The notes under the pieces: model-generated
What the model was told of the DNA's origin: nothing
Seen by the model: the letters and a program-made list of their open reading frames with translations, nothing else
Database searches by the model: none
Origin: Alphaproteobacteria bacterium
GTDB lineage: Bacteria > Pseudomonadota > Alphaproteobacteria > Caulobacterales > Caulobacteraceae
Reading direction: 5' to 3'
Length of the DNA: 64,000 nucleotides
Assembly: GCA_018820205.1 (NCBI GenBank)
Contig: JAHJOK010000056.1
Coordinates: 25,008-89,007, forward strand
Translations under genes and position numbers: made by a program
Shown: positions 17,705-26,889 of the stretch, piece by piece
How positions within the stretch are numbered: the stretch's first letter is position 1
How the letters are laid out: each line of letters opens with the position of its first letter

Positions 17705-20271
17705 TAGCCGGCCACCAGGTTGACGATGCGATCGGGCACGACGATCACCTTGCGGATCGATTGGGCGTTGGCTTCCAGATAGGCCTGAACGGCCGGGTTG
17801 GCGAGCGCTTCGGCCTCGACCGCCTTGGGATCGGCGCCGCGCGGCATTCTCACCTCTCCTCTGCGTTTGCCGTTGATCTGGATCGGCAGGACCAGTTCGT
17901 CGTCGGCGGCCAGGGCGGGGTCGAAGACAGGCCAGGGCGCATCCAGAACCAGGCCGGACTCTCCCAGCCGGGTCCAGCACTCTTCCGCCAGATGGGGCGT
18001 GAAGGGCGAGATCAGTCGGGCCAGGGCCGACAGGGCCTGGGTCCGCGCCTCGCCGCCCGCCTTGTCGTGGTCGCGGATGGTCGCCACGAAGGCATAGAGT
18101 TTGGCGATGGCGGAGTTGAAGCGGAAGCCTTCCACGCCTTCCGACACGGCCTTGATGGCCTTGTGCGTCTCCTTCAGCAGTGCCGCTTCGGCCGCCGTAT
18201 CGCCTGCCGCGTTCGCATCGAACCCGTCGAACAAGCTCCAGACGCGCTGGACGAAACGGCTGGCGCCCTCGACTCCGCCCGGGGTCCACTGCACATCGCG
18301 CTCGGGCGGGCTGTCGGACAGGACGAACAGGCGGCCCGCATCCACGCCATGCGAGTCCAGGATTTCCTGGGGCGCGACGACGTTCTTCTTCGACTTCGAC
18401 ATCTTCTCGATGTCGCCGATGGTCAGGGGTTCGCCGGTGGATCGCTGGCTGGCCGAGCGCTTGCCGGCGTCGTTGGTCAGATCGACGTCGGTCGGCTCGA
18501 CCCATTGGCCATTGGCCCGGCGATAGGTCTCGTGGACGACCATGCCCTGGGTGAACAGGCCGGCGAATGGCTCTTTGACCGACAGCATCCCGGCGTCGGA
18601 CAGGGCGCGGGTGACGAAGCGGGCGTAGAGCAGGTGCAGGACCGCGTGCTCGACCCCGCCGATATACTGATCGACGGCCAGCCAGCGGTTCGCGGCCTCG
18701 GTGTTGATCGGCTCGGCGGCCGTGGGGTCGGTGAAACGGGCGAAATACCAGCTGGAGTCGACGAAGGTGTCCAGCGTGTCGGTCTCGCGCACCGCTTTGG
18801 TCCCGCACGACGGACACGCGACGTGTTTCCAGGTCGGATGCCGATCCAGCGGATTGCCGGGCACGTCGAAGGTCACGTCGTCGGGCAGGACGACGGGCAG
18901 TTGATCGGCCGGAACCTCGACCACGCCGCAGGACGGGCAGTGGACGATGGGGATGGGACAACCCCAGTAGCGCTGGCGCGACACGCCCCAGTCGCGCAGG
19001 CGATAGATGGTCGCGCCCTTGCCCGTTCCGGCGGCCTCCACCTTGGCGATGGCGGCGGCCTTGGCGTCCTCGATCGAGAGACCATTCAGGAAGTCGGAAT
19101 GAAACAGGGCGCCGGGACCGGTATAGGCCTCGGTCTCGACCGCGAAATTGTCGTCCGCGCCGTCCGGCTTGACCACGGCGACCACCGGCAGATCGTATTT
19201 GCGGGCGAAATCGAGGTCGCGCTGGTCGTGAGCGGGGCAGCCGAAGATCGCGCCCGTGCCGTATTCCGACAGGATGAAATTGGCGATCCAGACGCTGACC
19301 TCATGGCCGTCAAAGGCGTGAACGACCTTCAACCCCGTGTCCCAGCCGATCTTTTCGGCCTGTTCGATGTCGGCGGTGGAGGTTCCGCCCGCCCGGCATT
19401 CGGCGACGAAGGCGGCGACCTTGGGGTCGGCCTCGGCCATCGCCCTGGCGATCGGATGGTCGGGCGCGATGCCCATGAAGGATGCGCCGAACAAGGTGTC
19501 GGGCCGCGTGGTGTAGATTTCCAGGCCGTCGGGCGAAGCGGCCGGGGCGTCGCCTGACCATTTCCACGTCATCTGCAGGCCCTTGGACCGACCGATCCAG
19601 TTCTCCTGCATCAGCCGGACCTTGTCGGGCCAGCGGTCCAGAGTGCTCAGACCCTCGATCAGGTCGTCGGCATAGTCAGTGATGCGCAGGAACCACTGGT
19701 TCAGCTTGCGCTTCTCGACCACCGCGCCCGAACGCCAGCCGCGCCCGTCGATGACCTGTTCATTGGCCAGGACCGTATTGTCGACCGGATCCCAGTTGAC
19801 GACGCCATCCTTGCGATAGACCAGGCCGCGCCGGTACAGCTCCAGGAACCAGGCCTGCTGCTTGCCGTAATATTCCGGGTCGCAGGTGGCGAATTCGCGC
19901 GACCAGTCCAGCGACAGGCCCAGCAGTTTCAGCTGAGCGCGCATCGAGGCGATATTGTCGTAGGTCCAGCCCTTTGGGTGGATGCCGCGTTCCATGGCGG
20001 CGTTCTCGGCCGGCATGCCGAAGGCGTCCCAGCCCATCGGGTGCAGCACGTCGAAGCCCTGGGCCCGCTTGTGACGCGCCACCACGTCGCCCATCACATA
20101 GTTGCGGGCGTGGCCCATATGGATGTTCCCCGACGGATAGGGGAACATTTCCAGGACATAGTATTTCGGCCGTCCCGTATCGCGGGTCACGAAGGCGTCG
20201 GCGTTGGCCCAGCGTTTCTGCTGGCGCGGTTCGGCGGTCTTGGGGTCGTAGCGGGTCTGAGAGGCGGACAC
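17704..20271 (-). CDS. leuS: Leucyl-tRNA synthetase
   Basis: The 855-residue class I synthetase charges tRNA-Leu. The HIGH-type motif is in [20 protein letters not shown], the KMSKS loop reads KMSKSKKN, and a full CP1 editing domain ([35 protein letters not shown]) lies between. The C-terminal anticodon-binding domain is complete. It is the first gene of the leuS-lptE-holA run and starts 62 bp after the DUF3576 lipoprotein, which has the same orientation. Confidence 0.98.
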   Translation of the reverse strand: MSASQTRYDPKTAEPRQQKRWANADAFVTRDTGRPKYYVLEMFPYPSGNIHMGHARNYVMGDVVARHKRAQGFDVLHPMGWDAFGMPAENAAMERGIHPKGWTYDNIASMRAQLKLLGLSLDWSREFATCDPEYYGKQQAWFLELYRRGLVYRKDGVVNWDPVDNTVLANEQVIDGRGWRSGAVVEKRKLNQWFLRITDYADDLIEGLSTLDRWPDKVRLMQENWIGRSKGLQMTWKWSGDAPAASPDGLEIYTTRPDTLFGASFMGIAPDHPIARAMAEADPKVAAFVAECRAGGTSTADIEQAEKIGWDTGLKVVHAFDGHEVSVWIANFILSEYGTGAIFGCPAHDQRDLDFARKYDLPVVAVVKPDGADDNFAVETEAYTGPGALFHSDFLNGLSIEDAKAAAIAKVEAAGTGKGATIYRLRDWGVSRQRYWGCPIPIVHCPSCGVVEVPADQLPVVLPDDVTFDVPGNPLDRHPTWKHVACPSCGTKAVRETDTLDTFVDSSWYFARFTDPTAAEPINTEAANRWLAVDQYIGGVEHAVLHLLYARFVTRALSDAGMLSVKEPFAGLFTQGMVVHETYRRANGQWVEPTDVDLTNDAGKRSASQRSTGEPLTIGDIEKMSKSKKNVVAPQEILDSHGVDAGRLFVLSDSPPERDVQWTPGGVEGASRFVQRVWSLFDGFDANAAGDTAAEAALLKETHKAIKAVSEGVEGFRFNSAIAKLYAFVATIRDHDKAGGEARTQALSALARLISPFTPHLAEECWTRLGESGLVLDAPWPVFDPALAADDELVLPIQINGKRRGEVRMPRGADPKAVEAEALANPAVQAYLEANAQSIRKVIVVPDRIVNLVAG

Positions 20272-20333
20272 GGGATTCCTTCAGGCGGCTCCTTCAGGAA
20301 CAGACCCGCAGGAGGGATGTCTTGGTAGAGGCC

Positions 20334-20786
20334 TTAGCCTGCGTTGGACAGGTTCAGCTGGCGCGCCCGGGTCAGGATCGCGTTCTCCAGATCGGCCTCG
20401 GTCTGGGCCGCGACCGGGGTCGCGGTCCACTGACCGGCGGCGTCCTTGACTTCCTTGGTGACCGTGACGTTCAGCGCGTCGGCGCGCAGCCGGGTATCGA
20501 GGATGAAGACCGTGGTCTTGAACCGCTCGTTCGGGGTCTGCGGATTGACGTACCAGTCGTAGTTCACGACGCCGCCCCAGGGATCGGCGCTGGCCAGCGG
20601 CATGAAGCTGAAGGTGTCCAGGGTGGCCCGCCACAGATAGCCGTTGACGCCGATTCCCTGCTGGACGTCGACTCGGGGGGCGCTCCGGCTGCCGCCGAAC
20701 GGCAGGCCGCCACAGGCCGAGAGGAGCAGACCGCCGGTGACCAGGACCGTGGTCGCCAGGACCGTCTTGCCGCGAACAAAGCTCAT
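20334..20786 (-). CDS. DUF3576-like lipoprotein
   Basis: The 150-residue precursor has a hydrophobic signal ending LLLSACGG (lipobox, cysteine near residue 26). The mature part reads GIGVNGYLWRATLDTFSFMPLASADPWGGVVNYDWYVNP, the conserved core of DUF3576, an alphaproteobacterial family often encoded next to leuS. The function is unknown. I start at ATG 20786; the track ORF to 20939 adds an arginine-rich run with no coding character. Periplasmic, probably anchored to the outer membrane. Confidence 0.87.
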   Translation of the reverse strand: MSFVRGKTVLATTVLVTGGLLLSACGGLPFGGSRSAPRVDVQQGIGVNGYLWRATLDTFSFMPLASADPWGGVVNYDWYVNPQTPNERFKTTVFILDTRLRADALNVTVTKEVKDAAGQWTATPVAAQTEADLENAILTRARQLNLSNAG

Positions 20787-21165
20787 CGAAGCTCTTCTCC
20801 ATCCAGGCTGTCTGAACCCGGCGGGGCCGCTCTGGGGCCGGCGCGCGGGCGTTTCGCCCGCGACCACCCAGGGCCTGCGACGAAACGAGGCTCTATAACA
20901 CGTCCAAAAGGGGCAATGACAAGGCCGAGGCGACCGCATGCCCCGTGTTCGTACGGCGGCGGACCTTTCCCGGACAGCGAACGCGCCGGCGCCTTATTCC
21001 CGTGACGCTTGCGCCACAGGGCGCCGATAGAGTCGCTGGAACCTCGACGTCATGCGTTCGTTGCGTTGACCGGGCGAACCACCGGCGCTTAATCGGTAGG
21101 TTCACGGCGGAAACGCCGGGTTCAGGGAAAGGCGCGGCGATCAACGCCGGGCCGAAGGGTTGGAA
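20787..21165. other. 379-bp gap between divergent genes
   Basis: No gene is evident. It must hold the promoters of the leftward lipoprotein-leuS unit and of the rightward NtrZ-like gene. It contains an 8-bp stem with a TTT loop (CGCGGGCG/CGCCCGCG, 20844-20862) that may be a leader or pause structure on the leuS side, and a good housekeeping-type promoter at 21066-21094. Long minus-strand ORFs shown here in the track have arginine-rich shadow composition. Confidence 0.6.
21066..21094 (+). promoter_or_regulatory. Sigma-73-type promoter upstream of the NtrZ-like gene
   Basis: TTGACCG, 14 bases, then GCTTAATC fits the Caulobacter housekeeping consensus TTGACGS-N10-14-GCTANAWC with two mismatches. 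It lies 72 bp before the ATG at 21166. Confidence 0.6.
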
Positions 21166-21558
21166 ATGCGTCTGCGTGCGATCATCGCCAGTTCGGTCGG
21201 TCTCGTCGCCCTTCTGGGCGTCGCCGGCGAAGCGTCGGCGCAAGCCCGATCGCGCGCCACAACCGTCACCCTGTCCGAAGCCACGACCGCACAGCGCGCT
21301 GCGCCGCCGGCTCCCCGGCGCGGACTGCGCTGGAGCCAGAGCGGTCGCTGGGGTCTCGATTTCAACCTGAACCAGCCCGTCGGCCGCGAGGCCGAGTGGG
21401 GCGACGTGGAGGCCGGCGCCTATTACCGCCTGTCGCCGCGTCTGCGCGTGGGCGCCGCCGCCGGTCTGGCCACGCCGGAGCAGGATCCCGCACGGGCCCC
21501 TGAATCCGACCGCCGCGCCCAGCCGCGCGTCCGTCTGGAATCGATCTTCCGCTTCTAG
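21166..21558 (+). CDS. NtrZ-like periplasmic regulatory protein
   Basis: The 130-residue precursor has a clear Sec signal (MRLRAIIASSVGLVALLGVAGEASAQA). The mature end, RWGLDFNLNQPVGREAEWGDVEAGAYYRLSPRLRVGAAAGLA...PRVRLESIFRF, resembles the NtrZ family, a periplasmic protein reported in Caulobacter to affect the sensor kinase NtrY. A Caulobacter ntrZ gene close to the origin on the leuS side fits from memory, but I cannot verify it. The closing beta-strand-like FRF also suggests a small outer-membrane-like fold. It converges on thiE with a 4-nt overlap. Confidence 0.7.
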   Translation: MRLRAIIASSVGLVALLGVAGEASAQARSRATTVTLSEATTAQRAAPPAPRRGLRWSQSGRWGLDFNLNQPVGREAEWGDVEAGAYYRLSPRLRVGAAAGLATPEQDPARAPESDRRAQPRVRLESIFRF

Positions 21559-22220
21559 GGTCCGAACGCGTCGACGATCCCGCCGATCGCCGCGAGACCA
21601 CAGGCGCCGCATTCGGCCAGGGACGCCGCATTGCTCGCCGTGATCCCGCCCAGGGCGATGACGCGATTGATCCCGCCCGCCGCTCGCGTCAGCGTTTCCA
21701 CCCCGATCGCCGCCTTTCCGGCGGATGGGCCGCCGGCCGGGAACACCGGCGACAGCACGACCGCATCCAGATCGAGCGCCGCCAAGGCCGCCTCCCCGGA
21801 ATGAACCGCCCCGGTCAGGATCCATCCCGGCCGTCGTCCCGACAGGCTATAGGCGGCCGACAGGGCGCGTTCGGCCAGATGCAGGCCGTCGGCCTCGACC
21901 CGGTCCGCAAGCTCTGCGTCCATGCCGATCAGCAGGCGCATCCCTCGAGAGCGCGTCGCCTGGCGGAGCCGGACCGCGACGTCCAGGGCGTCGGCGGCGC
22001 CGAAATGCCGGTAGACCACGGCCGAGCCGGGCGGCATGCGCGCGGCGACCTCCCAGGGCCGGGGCGTGCGCTGGGGGTCAGTGAAGAACAGCAGCGGCGG
22101 AACCCGCGAGGGCGGTCGGCCGCCGCCTTCGCCCCCCCTGACAGCGTCGGCGGCGCGGGCTAGATGCTGGGCCACGGCCCACAGTCGGCCGCCGTCTTCT
22201 GTCGTCCCGGGTTCGTCCAT
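21555..22220 (-). CDS. Thiamine phosphate synthase-like (ThiE/TenI superfamily)
   Basis: The 221-residue protein has PPLLFFTDPQRTPRPWEVAARMP, LLIGMDAELADRVEADGLHLAE, ILTGAVHSGEAALAALDLDAVVLSPVFPAGGPSAGK and VIALGGITASNAASLAECGACGLAAIGGI. These match the TIM-barrel thiamine phosphate synthase fold, including the phosphate-binding GGI and GLAAIGGI loops. A true ThiE joins the HMP and thiazole moieties; TenI-like members may instead aid thiazole tautomerisation. ATG 22220 shares bases with the divergent yggS ATG 22219. No other thiamine gene is near. Confidence 0.82.
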   Translation of the reverse strand: MDEPGTTEDGGRLWAVAQHLARAADAVRGGEGGGRPPSRVPPLLFFTDPQRTPRPWEVAARMPPGSAVVYRHFGAADALDVAVRLRQATRSRGMRLLIGMDAELADRVEADGLHLAERALSAAYSLSGRRPGWILTGAVHSGEAALAALDLDAVVLSPVFPAGGPSAGKAAIGVETLTRAAGGINRVIALGGITASNAASLAECGACGLAAIGGIVDAFGP

Positions 22221-22944
22221 GACCGCCTCATCCCCCGCTTCAGCCTCGCCGTCCACCGGCGACGGCTTCGTCCGGAGACTGGCGACGATTCACGATCGGA
22301 TGGCCGAGGCCGCCCGCGCCGCCGGCCGCGACCCGGCGTCGGTCGCCTTGACGGCGGTCTCCAAGACCCAGCCGCCGGAGGCCATCGACGACGCCCTGGC
22401 CGCCGGGCTCAGGGTGTTCGGCGAAAACCGGGTGCAGGAGGCGCAAGGCCGGTGGGCCGGGCGCAGGCCCGCCCTGCCGGACCTGGAAATGCGTCTGATC
22501 GGCCCGCTGCAGTCCAACAAGGCCGAGGACGCGGTCGCCCTGTTCGATGTCATCGAGACTCTGGACCGGCAAAAACTGGTCGGCGCCCTGGCCTCGGCCG
22601 CCGCGAAGCTGGGCCGGTCGCCGCGCCTGCTGGTTCAGGTCAATACGGGCGAGGAGGACCAGAAGGCCGGGGTCGCGCCGCGGGACGCCGACGCCATGAT
22701 CGCCATGGCGCGGGCGCAAGGGCTGACCGTCGAGGGGCTGATGGCCATTCCCCCGGCCGATGAGGCGCCGATCCTGCATTTCGCCCTTCTGGCCCGGATC
22801 GCCGAACGCAACGGCCTGTCGACGCTGTCGATGGGGATGAGCGCGGATTACGAGGCTGCGATCCGGTTGGGTGCGACCCACGTGCGGATCGGATCGGCCC
22901 TGTTCGGGGAACGAAATCCGGGTTTCGCGCCCTCTAGGGACTGA
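22219..22944 (+). CDS. YggS family pyridoxal-phosphate homeostasis protein (PLPBP)
   Basis: The 241-residue protein is a PLP-binding alanine-racemase-like barrel: ALTAVSKTQPPEAIDDAL includes the Schiff-base lysine, then VFGENRVQEAQGRW, RLIGPLQSNKAEDAV, LVQVNTGEEDQKAGV and LSMGMSADYEAAIRLGATHVRIGSALFG. Members maintain vitamin B6 and amino-acid balance and have no racemase activity. I use ATG 22219; the track ORF from 22036 runs antisense through thiE. Its N-terminal 15 residues are serine and proline rich and may not be conserved. Confidence 0.92.
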   Translation: MTASSPASASPSTGDGFVRRLATIHDRMAEAARAAGRDPASVALTAVSKTQPPEAIDDALAAGLRVFGENRVQEAQGRWAGRRPALPDLEMRLIGPLQSNKAEDAVALFDVIETLDRQKLVGALASAAAKLGRSPRLLVQVNTGEEDQKAGVAPRDADAMIAMARAQGLTVEGLMAIPPADEAPILHFALLARIAERNGLSTLSMGMSADYEAAIRLGATHVRIGSALFGERNPGFAPSRD

Positions 22945-23004
22945 ATCCCAATCAAATTCACCCACCGCCTTGGCGTTCGACCCAAGCCTCGCCATTCTAG
23001 ACAG

Positions 23005-23691
23005 ATGCCCACAGCCAAGACCCTGCTCATCATCGACGACGACGACGACCTTCGCGAGGCTCTGGCCGAGCAGTTGGCGCTGCACGAAGAGTTCAAGACG
23101 GTTCAGGCCGCCACGGCCACCGAGGGGGTCCGCCTGGGGCGCGAGATCCGCGCGGACCTGATTCTGCTGGATATCGACCTGCCCGACATGGACGGCCGCG
23201 AGGCGTGCCGGCTGTTGCGCAAGGACGGGGTTTCGACCCCGGTGATCATGCTGACGGCCCAGGATTCAGACGCCGACACTGTTCTGGGTCTCGACAGCGG
23301 GGCCAACGACTATGTCACCAAACCCTTCCGCTTCGCCGTGCTGCTGGCCCGCATCCGGGCCCATCTGCGCAGCCACGAACAGTCCGAGGACGCCGTCTTC
23401 CAGATCGGTCCCTATTCCTTCCGCCCGGCGGGCAAGGTGCTGCTGGACGCCAAGGGCAAGAAGGTGCGGCTGACCGAGAAGGAAACCAACATCCTGAAAT
23501 ATCTCTACCGGGCCGGCGCCAAGGCCGTGTCGCGCGAGGAACTGCTGACCGAGGTCTGGGGCTACAACGCCGGGGTCACGACCCACACGCTGGAAACCCA
23601 CATCTATCGCCTGCGCCAGAAGATCGAGCCGGAGCCCGGTCAGGCGCGCCTGCTGCTGACCGACGCGGGCGGGTATCGCCTGCAGCCCTGA
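23005..23691 (+). CDS. cenR: OmpR/PhoB-family response regulator, CenR-like
   Basis: The 228-residue protein has a receiver domain (LLIIDDDDDLREAL, phospho-acceptor aspartate in ILLDIDLPDMDG, conserved KP in YVTKPFR) and a winged-helix DNA-binding domain (VRLTEKETNILKYLYR...SREELLTEVWGYNAGVTTHTLETHIYRLRQKIE). No kinase gene is adjacent. In Caulobacter, CenR (CC_3743) is an essential regulator of the cell envelope encoded in this general part of the chromosome; orthology is inferred from position and domain type, not from alignment. It stands alone as a monocistronic unit. Confidence 0.78.
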   Translation: MPTAKTLLIIDDDDDLREALAEQLALHEEFKTVQAATATEGVRLGREIRADLILLDIDLPDMDGREACRLLRKDGVSTPVIMLTAQDSDADTVLGLDSGANDYVTKPFRFAVLLARIRAHLRSHEQSEDAVFQIGPYSFRPAGKVLLDAKGKKVRLTEKETNILKYLYRAGAKAVSREELLTEVWGYNAGVTTHTLETHIYRLRQKIEPEPGQARLLLTDAGGYRLQP

Positions 23692-23700
23692 CCCGAGGGG

Positions 23701-24546
23701 TCAGCCGCCGACCCGCCATTCAGACAGGGCGGCGCCCTGGGCGTTTTCGAACGCCACCCGGTCCAGCCGGACGGCCGCGATGCAGACCGGACGCTGATCC
23801 GGGCCAGCCGCGCGACAGCGGATGGCTCGTCCGTCGGGGAAGTTTCCGATCCGGCCCTCCAGCCTGAGCCGATAGCCAGCCTGGGGCGCTGTCACCGTTT
23901 CGGCCTCGCCTTCCGGACGGACGGAGAAGACGTAGGCGCGACCGTTGCGTCGCTCCAGCCGCGATCCGTCGGCCTCGAACACCGCCGCCAGACCCACCGT
24001 CTGGGGCGAGGGCGCGGCCGGGCCGCTGGCCAGGGGATCGGCGGTCAGCGCAGGACAGCCGCCCTCCTCCATCCAGGGACGCGTAATCCAGAACCCTTCG
24101 ACGGCTTCCCAGCCCTCGCCGCCGGCTCCGGCGATCAGGGCCGATTCCGTCCAGTTTCCGGGCGTCATCGAAAGCTGGATCGCGCGACGTTCGGGGGCCC
24201 ACGACCAGCGCGCCAGGCCTTCGGCCTGCCCCTCGACCGTCGGCTCGGGGCCACGGCAGCCGAAGGCGACCGCGATCGAAAAGGGCTTTCCGACCATCGT
24301 GTCCGGGCCCTGCGGCGGGGCGCCAGAGGCATAGATCGATGCGGCGCGACGCAAGCCTTCCAGAACCGTCTTGCGATCCAGGGTGGTGACGACCGGCGCA
24401 GGCAGGGGAACGACCGGCGTTTCGGCGACCGGCGTGGCCTCAACCGGCGTTTCGGCCGGTTCCGACCGGTCGCATGCGGACAGGAGAAGCCCGGACGCCG
24501 CCAAGGCGACAAGCGGGCGGCGGAGGATTTCGACCGAACCGTTCAT
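23701..24546 (-). CDS. Hypothetical lipoprotein
   Basis: The 281-residue precursor has a signal ending LLLSAC (cysteine near residue 25), followed by a low-complexity P/V/E/T linker (PAETPVEATPVAETPVVPLPAPVV) typical of envelope lipoproteins. The rest contains FGCRGPEP and GWEAVEGFWITRPWMEEGGCPAL with several cysteines that may pair in the periplasm. I do not recognise the domain. It converges on the response regulator gene and diverges from the SLC13 permease 89 bp away. Confidence 0.8.
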   Translation of the reverse strand: MNGSVEILRRPLVALAASGLLLSACDRSEPAETPVEATPVAETPVVPLPAPVVTTLDRKTVLEGLRRAASIYASGAPPQGPDTMVGKPFSIAVAFGCRGPEPTVEGQAEGLARWSWAPERRAIQLSMTPGNWTESALIAGAGGEGWEAVEGFWITRPWMEEGGCPALTADPLASGPAAPSPQTVGLAAVFEADGSRLERRNGRAYVFSVRPEGEAETVTAPQAGYRLRLEGRIGNFPDGRAIRCRAAGPDQRPVCIAAVRLDRVAFENAQGAALSEWRVGG

Positions 24547-24635
24547 GGAACGACTTGTAGCACGGGGATTTGTCGAATGTCGGGCGTCATGCGGAAAAGG
24601 TTGACGTTTTCGCTCAGGGGGAGTCAGCAGAAGCC

Positions 24636-25934
24636 ATGAGCTTCGAACAGATCGCAGCCCTGGTCATTCTCGCGGGCGTCGTCGGCGTGCTGGTGCATGG
24701 CCGTGTCCGGTCCGATGTGGCTGCCTTGGCGGCGGCGGCCCTGTTGCTGGTTCTGGGCGTGATCCGGCCGGTGGAGGTTCAGGGCGCCTTCGCCAGCCCC
24801 GCGGTCATCGCGTTGGCCGGCCTGTTTGTCATCGCCTACGCCATCGAACTGTCGGGCCTGCTGGGCCTGCTGATCCGCCAGGCGACCAAACTGTGCGCCC
24901 GGATGGGCGAGGCCGGTCTGTGGATCGTGATGGTGCTGTGCGGCGGCGCCTCGGCCTTTCTGAACAACACGCCCATCGTGGTTCTGGCCGCGCCGGTGAT
25001 CAAGGATGTGGCCGGGTCGCTGAACCAGTCGCCGAAACGCTTCCTGATCCCGCTCAGCTACATCACCATCATGGGCGGCGCCTGCACCCTGATCGGCACC
25101 TCGACCAACCTGCTGGTCAACGACATGGCGCGCAACTCGGGCCAGCCGGTGTTCAGCCTGTTCGAGATCACGCCGGTGGCCCTGGTGATCGCCGCGTTCG
25201 GCGGCCTGTATCTCTATTTCGTGGGTGGGCGCCTGCTGGGCAAGCACGTGGACGCCGCGCCGGCGGTCCAGCCTCACGAACAGACGGGCGACGGCCTGCT
25301 GGGCGACGCCGAGCTGTTCGCCGCCGCCGACCGACCCTTCGACGCGCGCAAGGCGATGACGGCGTTGGCGATCTTCCTTCTCGTGCTGGCGGCCGCGGGT
25401 CTGGGCATCGCGCCGATCGCCGCAGCCGCCTTCGCCGGGGCTGTGGCGCTGATCCTCTTGCGCGTCATCAGCGCGGAAGAAGCCTATGCCGGTCTGCGGC
25501 CTGAGGTGCTGCTGCTGATCGCCGGCATGGTGGTCGTGGGACTGTCGATCGAGGTCACCGGGCTGGCAGCCGCCGGGACCGATGTCCTGATCGGCGTGAT
25601 CCGGCCATGGGGCCCGCTGGCGGCGCTGATCATCCTGTACGGGGTGACCCTGTTCGCGACCGAGCTGTTGTCAAACGCGGCGGTGGCGGTGCTGATCACG
25701 CCGGTGGCCGTGGCCCTGGCCGAGAGCCTGGGGGTCGATCCGCGGCCGTTCCTGGTGGGGGTGATGATGGCCGCATCGGCCGCTTTCGCCACGCCGTTCG
25801 GCTATCAGACAAATGTCATCGTGTTCCAGCTGGGCGGCTACAGCTATATGGATTTCGTCCGTGTCGGGGTGCCGCTGAACATCGTGACCTGGATCGCGGC
25901 GATGATCGCGATCCCGATCTTCTTCCCCTTCTAG
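24636..25934 (+). CDS. SLC13/DASS-family permease (ArsB/NhaD superfamily)
   Basis: The 432-residue protein has about eleven hydrophobic helices and two pseudo-symmetric halves. FLNNTPIVVLAAPVI and, in the second half, TELLSNAAVAVLITPVAVAL carry the SNT-like motifs of the dicarboxylate/sulfate symporter family, and ITIMGGACTLIGTSTNLLVNDMA is a strong family match. No TrkA-C regulatory domain is present, unlike many SLC13 relatives. The substrate cannot be told by eye. I start at ATG 24636 behind AGGGGGAG. It converges on xthA, sharing stop-codon bases. Confidence 0.87.
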   Translation: MSFEQIAALVILAGVVGVLVHGRVRSDVAALAAAALLLVLGVIRPVEVQGAFASPAVIALAGLFVIAYAIELSGLLGLLIRQATKLCARMGEAGLWIVMVLCGGASAFLNNTPIVVLAAPVIKDVAGSLNQSPKRFLIPLSYITIMGGACTLIGTSTNLLVNDMARNSGQPVFSLFEITPVALVIAAFGGLYLYFVGGRLLGKHVDAAPAVQPHEQTGDGLLGDAELFAAADRPFDARKAMTALAIFLLVLAAAGLGIAPIAAAAFAGAVALILLRVISAEEAYAGLRPEVLLLIAGMVVVGLSIEVTGLAAAGTDVLIGVIRPWGPLAALIILYGVTLFATELLSNAAVAVLITPVAVALAESLGVDPRPFLVGVMMAASAAFATPFGYQTNVIVFQLGGYSYMDFVRVGVPLNIVTWIAAMIAIPIFFPF

Positions 25935-26725
25935 ACGTCCAGGTCCACCGTGATCGGGCAGTGGTCCGAGGGCTGCTCCCAGGCCCGCACCGGCTCGTGG
26001 ATCGTCGCCGATCCGGGCACGACCGACGGCGTCAGGCCGGGAGAGGTCCAGATGTGATCCAGGCGCAGGCCGCGGGCCGATTTGCGGAAGTCCTGGGCGC
26101 GGTAGCTCCACCAGCTGGCCAGTTTCTGCGGCTCGGGAAAAGCGTCGCGGACCACGTCGGCGAACCCGCCCGCCGCCTGCAGCCGGTTCAGGGTCTCGAC
26201 CTCTCCCGGCGTGTGGCTGACGATTTTTGACATGTACCGGTGATTCCAGACGTCAAACTCACTGGGGGCGATGTTGAAATCGCCGCACATCACCAGGCGC
26301 GCCGAACGGTCCTGTGATGCGATCGTCGCGGTCAGCTGTTCATAGAAATCCATCTTGTGATCGAATTTCGGATTCAGTTCGCGGTCGGGCACGTCGCCGC
26401 CCGCCGGGATGTAGAAATTCTGCACGTCGATCCCGGCGATCCGGGCCGAGACGCAGCGCGCATGACCCAGTTTGCAGGCCTGGAAGGTGTCCGAGGGCTC
26501 CAGCGGCAGCCGGCTGGCGATCGCCACGCCGTGCCAGCCCTTCTGGCCCGCGACCTTCAGATGCGGCAGGCCCATGTTTACGAAGGCGGCGCGGGGAAAC
26601 TGGTCCTCCAGGCATTTGATCTCCTGCAAGCACAGGACATCGACGCCCGCCTCGGCCACGAAGCGGGCGACCTGATCGATGCGCAGACGGACGGAGTTGA
26701 TGTTCCAGGTGGCGATACGAAGCAT
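25931..26725 (-). CDS. xthA: Exodeoxyribonuclease III
   Basis: The 264-residue protein is an AP endonuclease and 3'-exonuclease for base-excision repair. MLRIATWNINSVRLRIDQVARFV, VLCLQEIKCLEDQFP (catalytic glutamate), CGDFNIAPSEFDVWN and the closing WEQPSDHCPITVDLDV (catalytic DH pair) are all present. The track ORF extends to 26824 through a terminator hairpin; MLRIATWN from ATG 26725 is the conserved start. An intrinsic terminator for upstream transcription lies only about 16 bp before it, so xthA needs a very close promoter or read-through. Confidence 0.95.
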   Translation of the reverse strand: MLRIATWNINSVRLRIDQVARFVAEAGVDVLCLQEIKCLEDQFPRAAFVNMGLPHLKVAGQKGWHGVAIASRLPLEPSDTFQACKLGHARCVSARIAGIDVQNFYIPAGGDVPDRELNPKFDHKMDFYEQLTATIASQDRSARLVMCGDFNIAPSEFDVWNHRYMSKIVSHTPGEVETLNRLQAAGGFADVVRDAFPEPQKLASWWSYRAQDFRKSARGLRLDHIWTSPGLTPSVVPGSATIHEPVRAWEQPSDHCPITVDLDV

Positions 26726-26740
26726 CGGCTCCGATCTCAC

Positions 26741-26842
26741 AAAAAACCCCCGGCGCACAGGCCGGGGGTAAGGTCTTGTCTCTCTGGTCGCCGTCGGGAG
26801 GGGGATTGCAATCGGCGGCGACATGACGACTCCCGTCGTCCT
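26741..26842 (-). ncRNA. Candidate small RNA between lolA and xthA
   Basis: On the minus strand a promoter-like pair (TTGACT at 26876-26871 and GTTTAAG at 26852-26846) is followed by about 100 nt holding three hairpins: GACGAC-GGGA-GTCGTC (26840-26825), GTCGCCG...CGGCGAC (26822-26787), and the intrinsic terminator (26769-26746) with its T-run. Promoter, compact structure and terminator in a short gap are what a trans-acting sRNA looks like. It could instead be a leader of xthA with attenuation, or just the lolA 3' end. I recognise no known family. Confidence 0.45.
26746..26769 (-). terminator. Intrinsic terminator upstream of xthA
   Basis: On the minus strand ACCCCCGGC and GCCGGGGGT form a 9-bp stem with a six-base loop, followed by a run of Ts (AAAAAA at 26741-26746 on the plus strand). 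This is a textbook Rho-independent terminator. It ends transcription coming from lolA or from the candidate small RNA. Confidence 0.88.
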
Positions 26843-26889
26843 GTGCTTAAACTGCCACAGTCTGTGAAAAAGTCAAACGAGATCGACGA

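Noticed and set aside
26741-26824. Leader peptide/attenuator of an amino-acid operon
   Set aside because: The ORF MSPPIAIPLP... has no run of regulatory codons and stays open into xthA, which is a repair gene, so classic attenuation does not fit.
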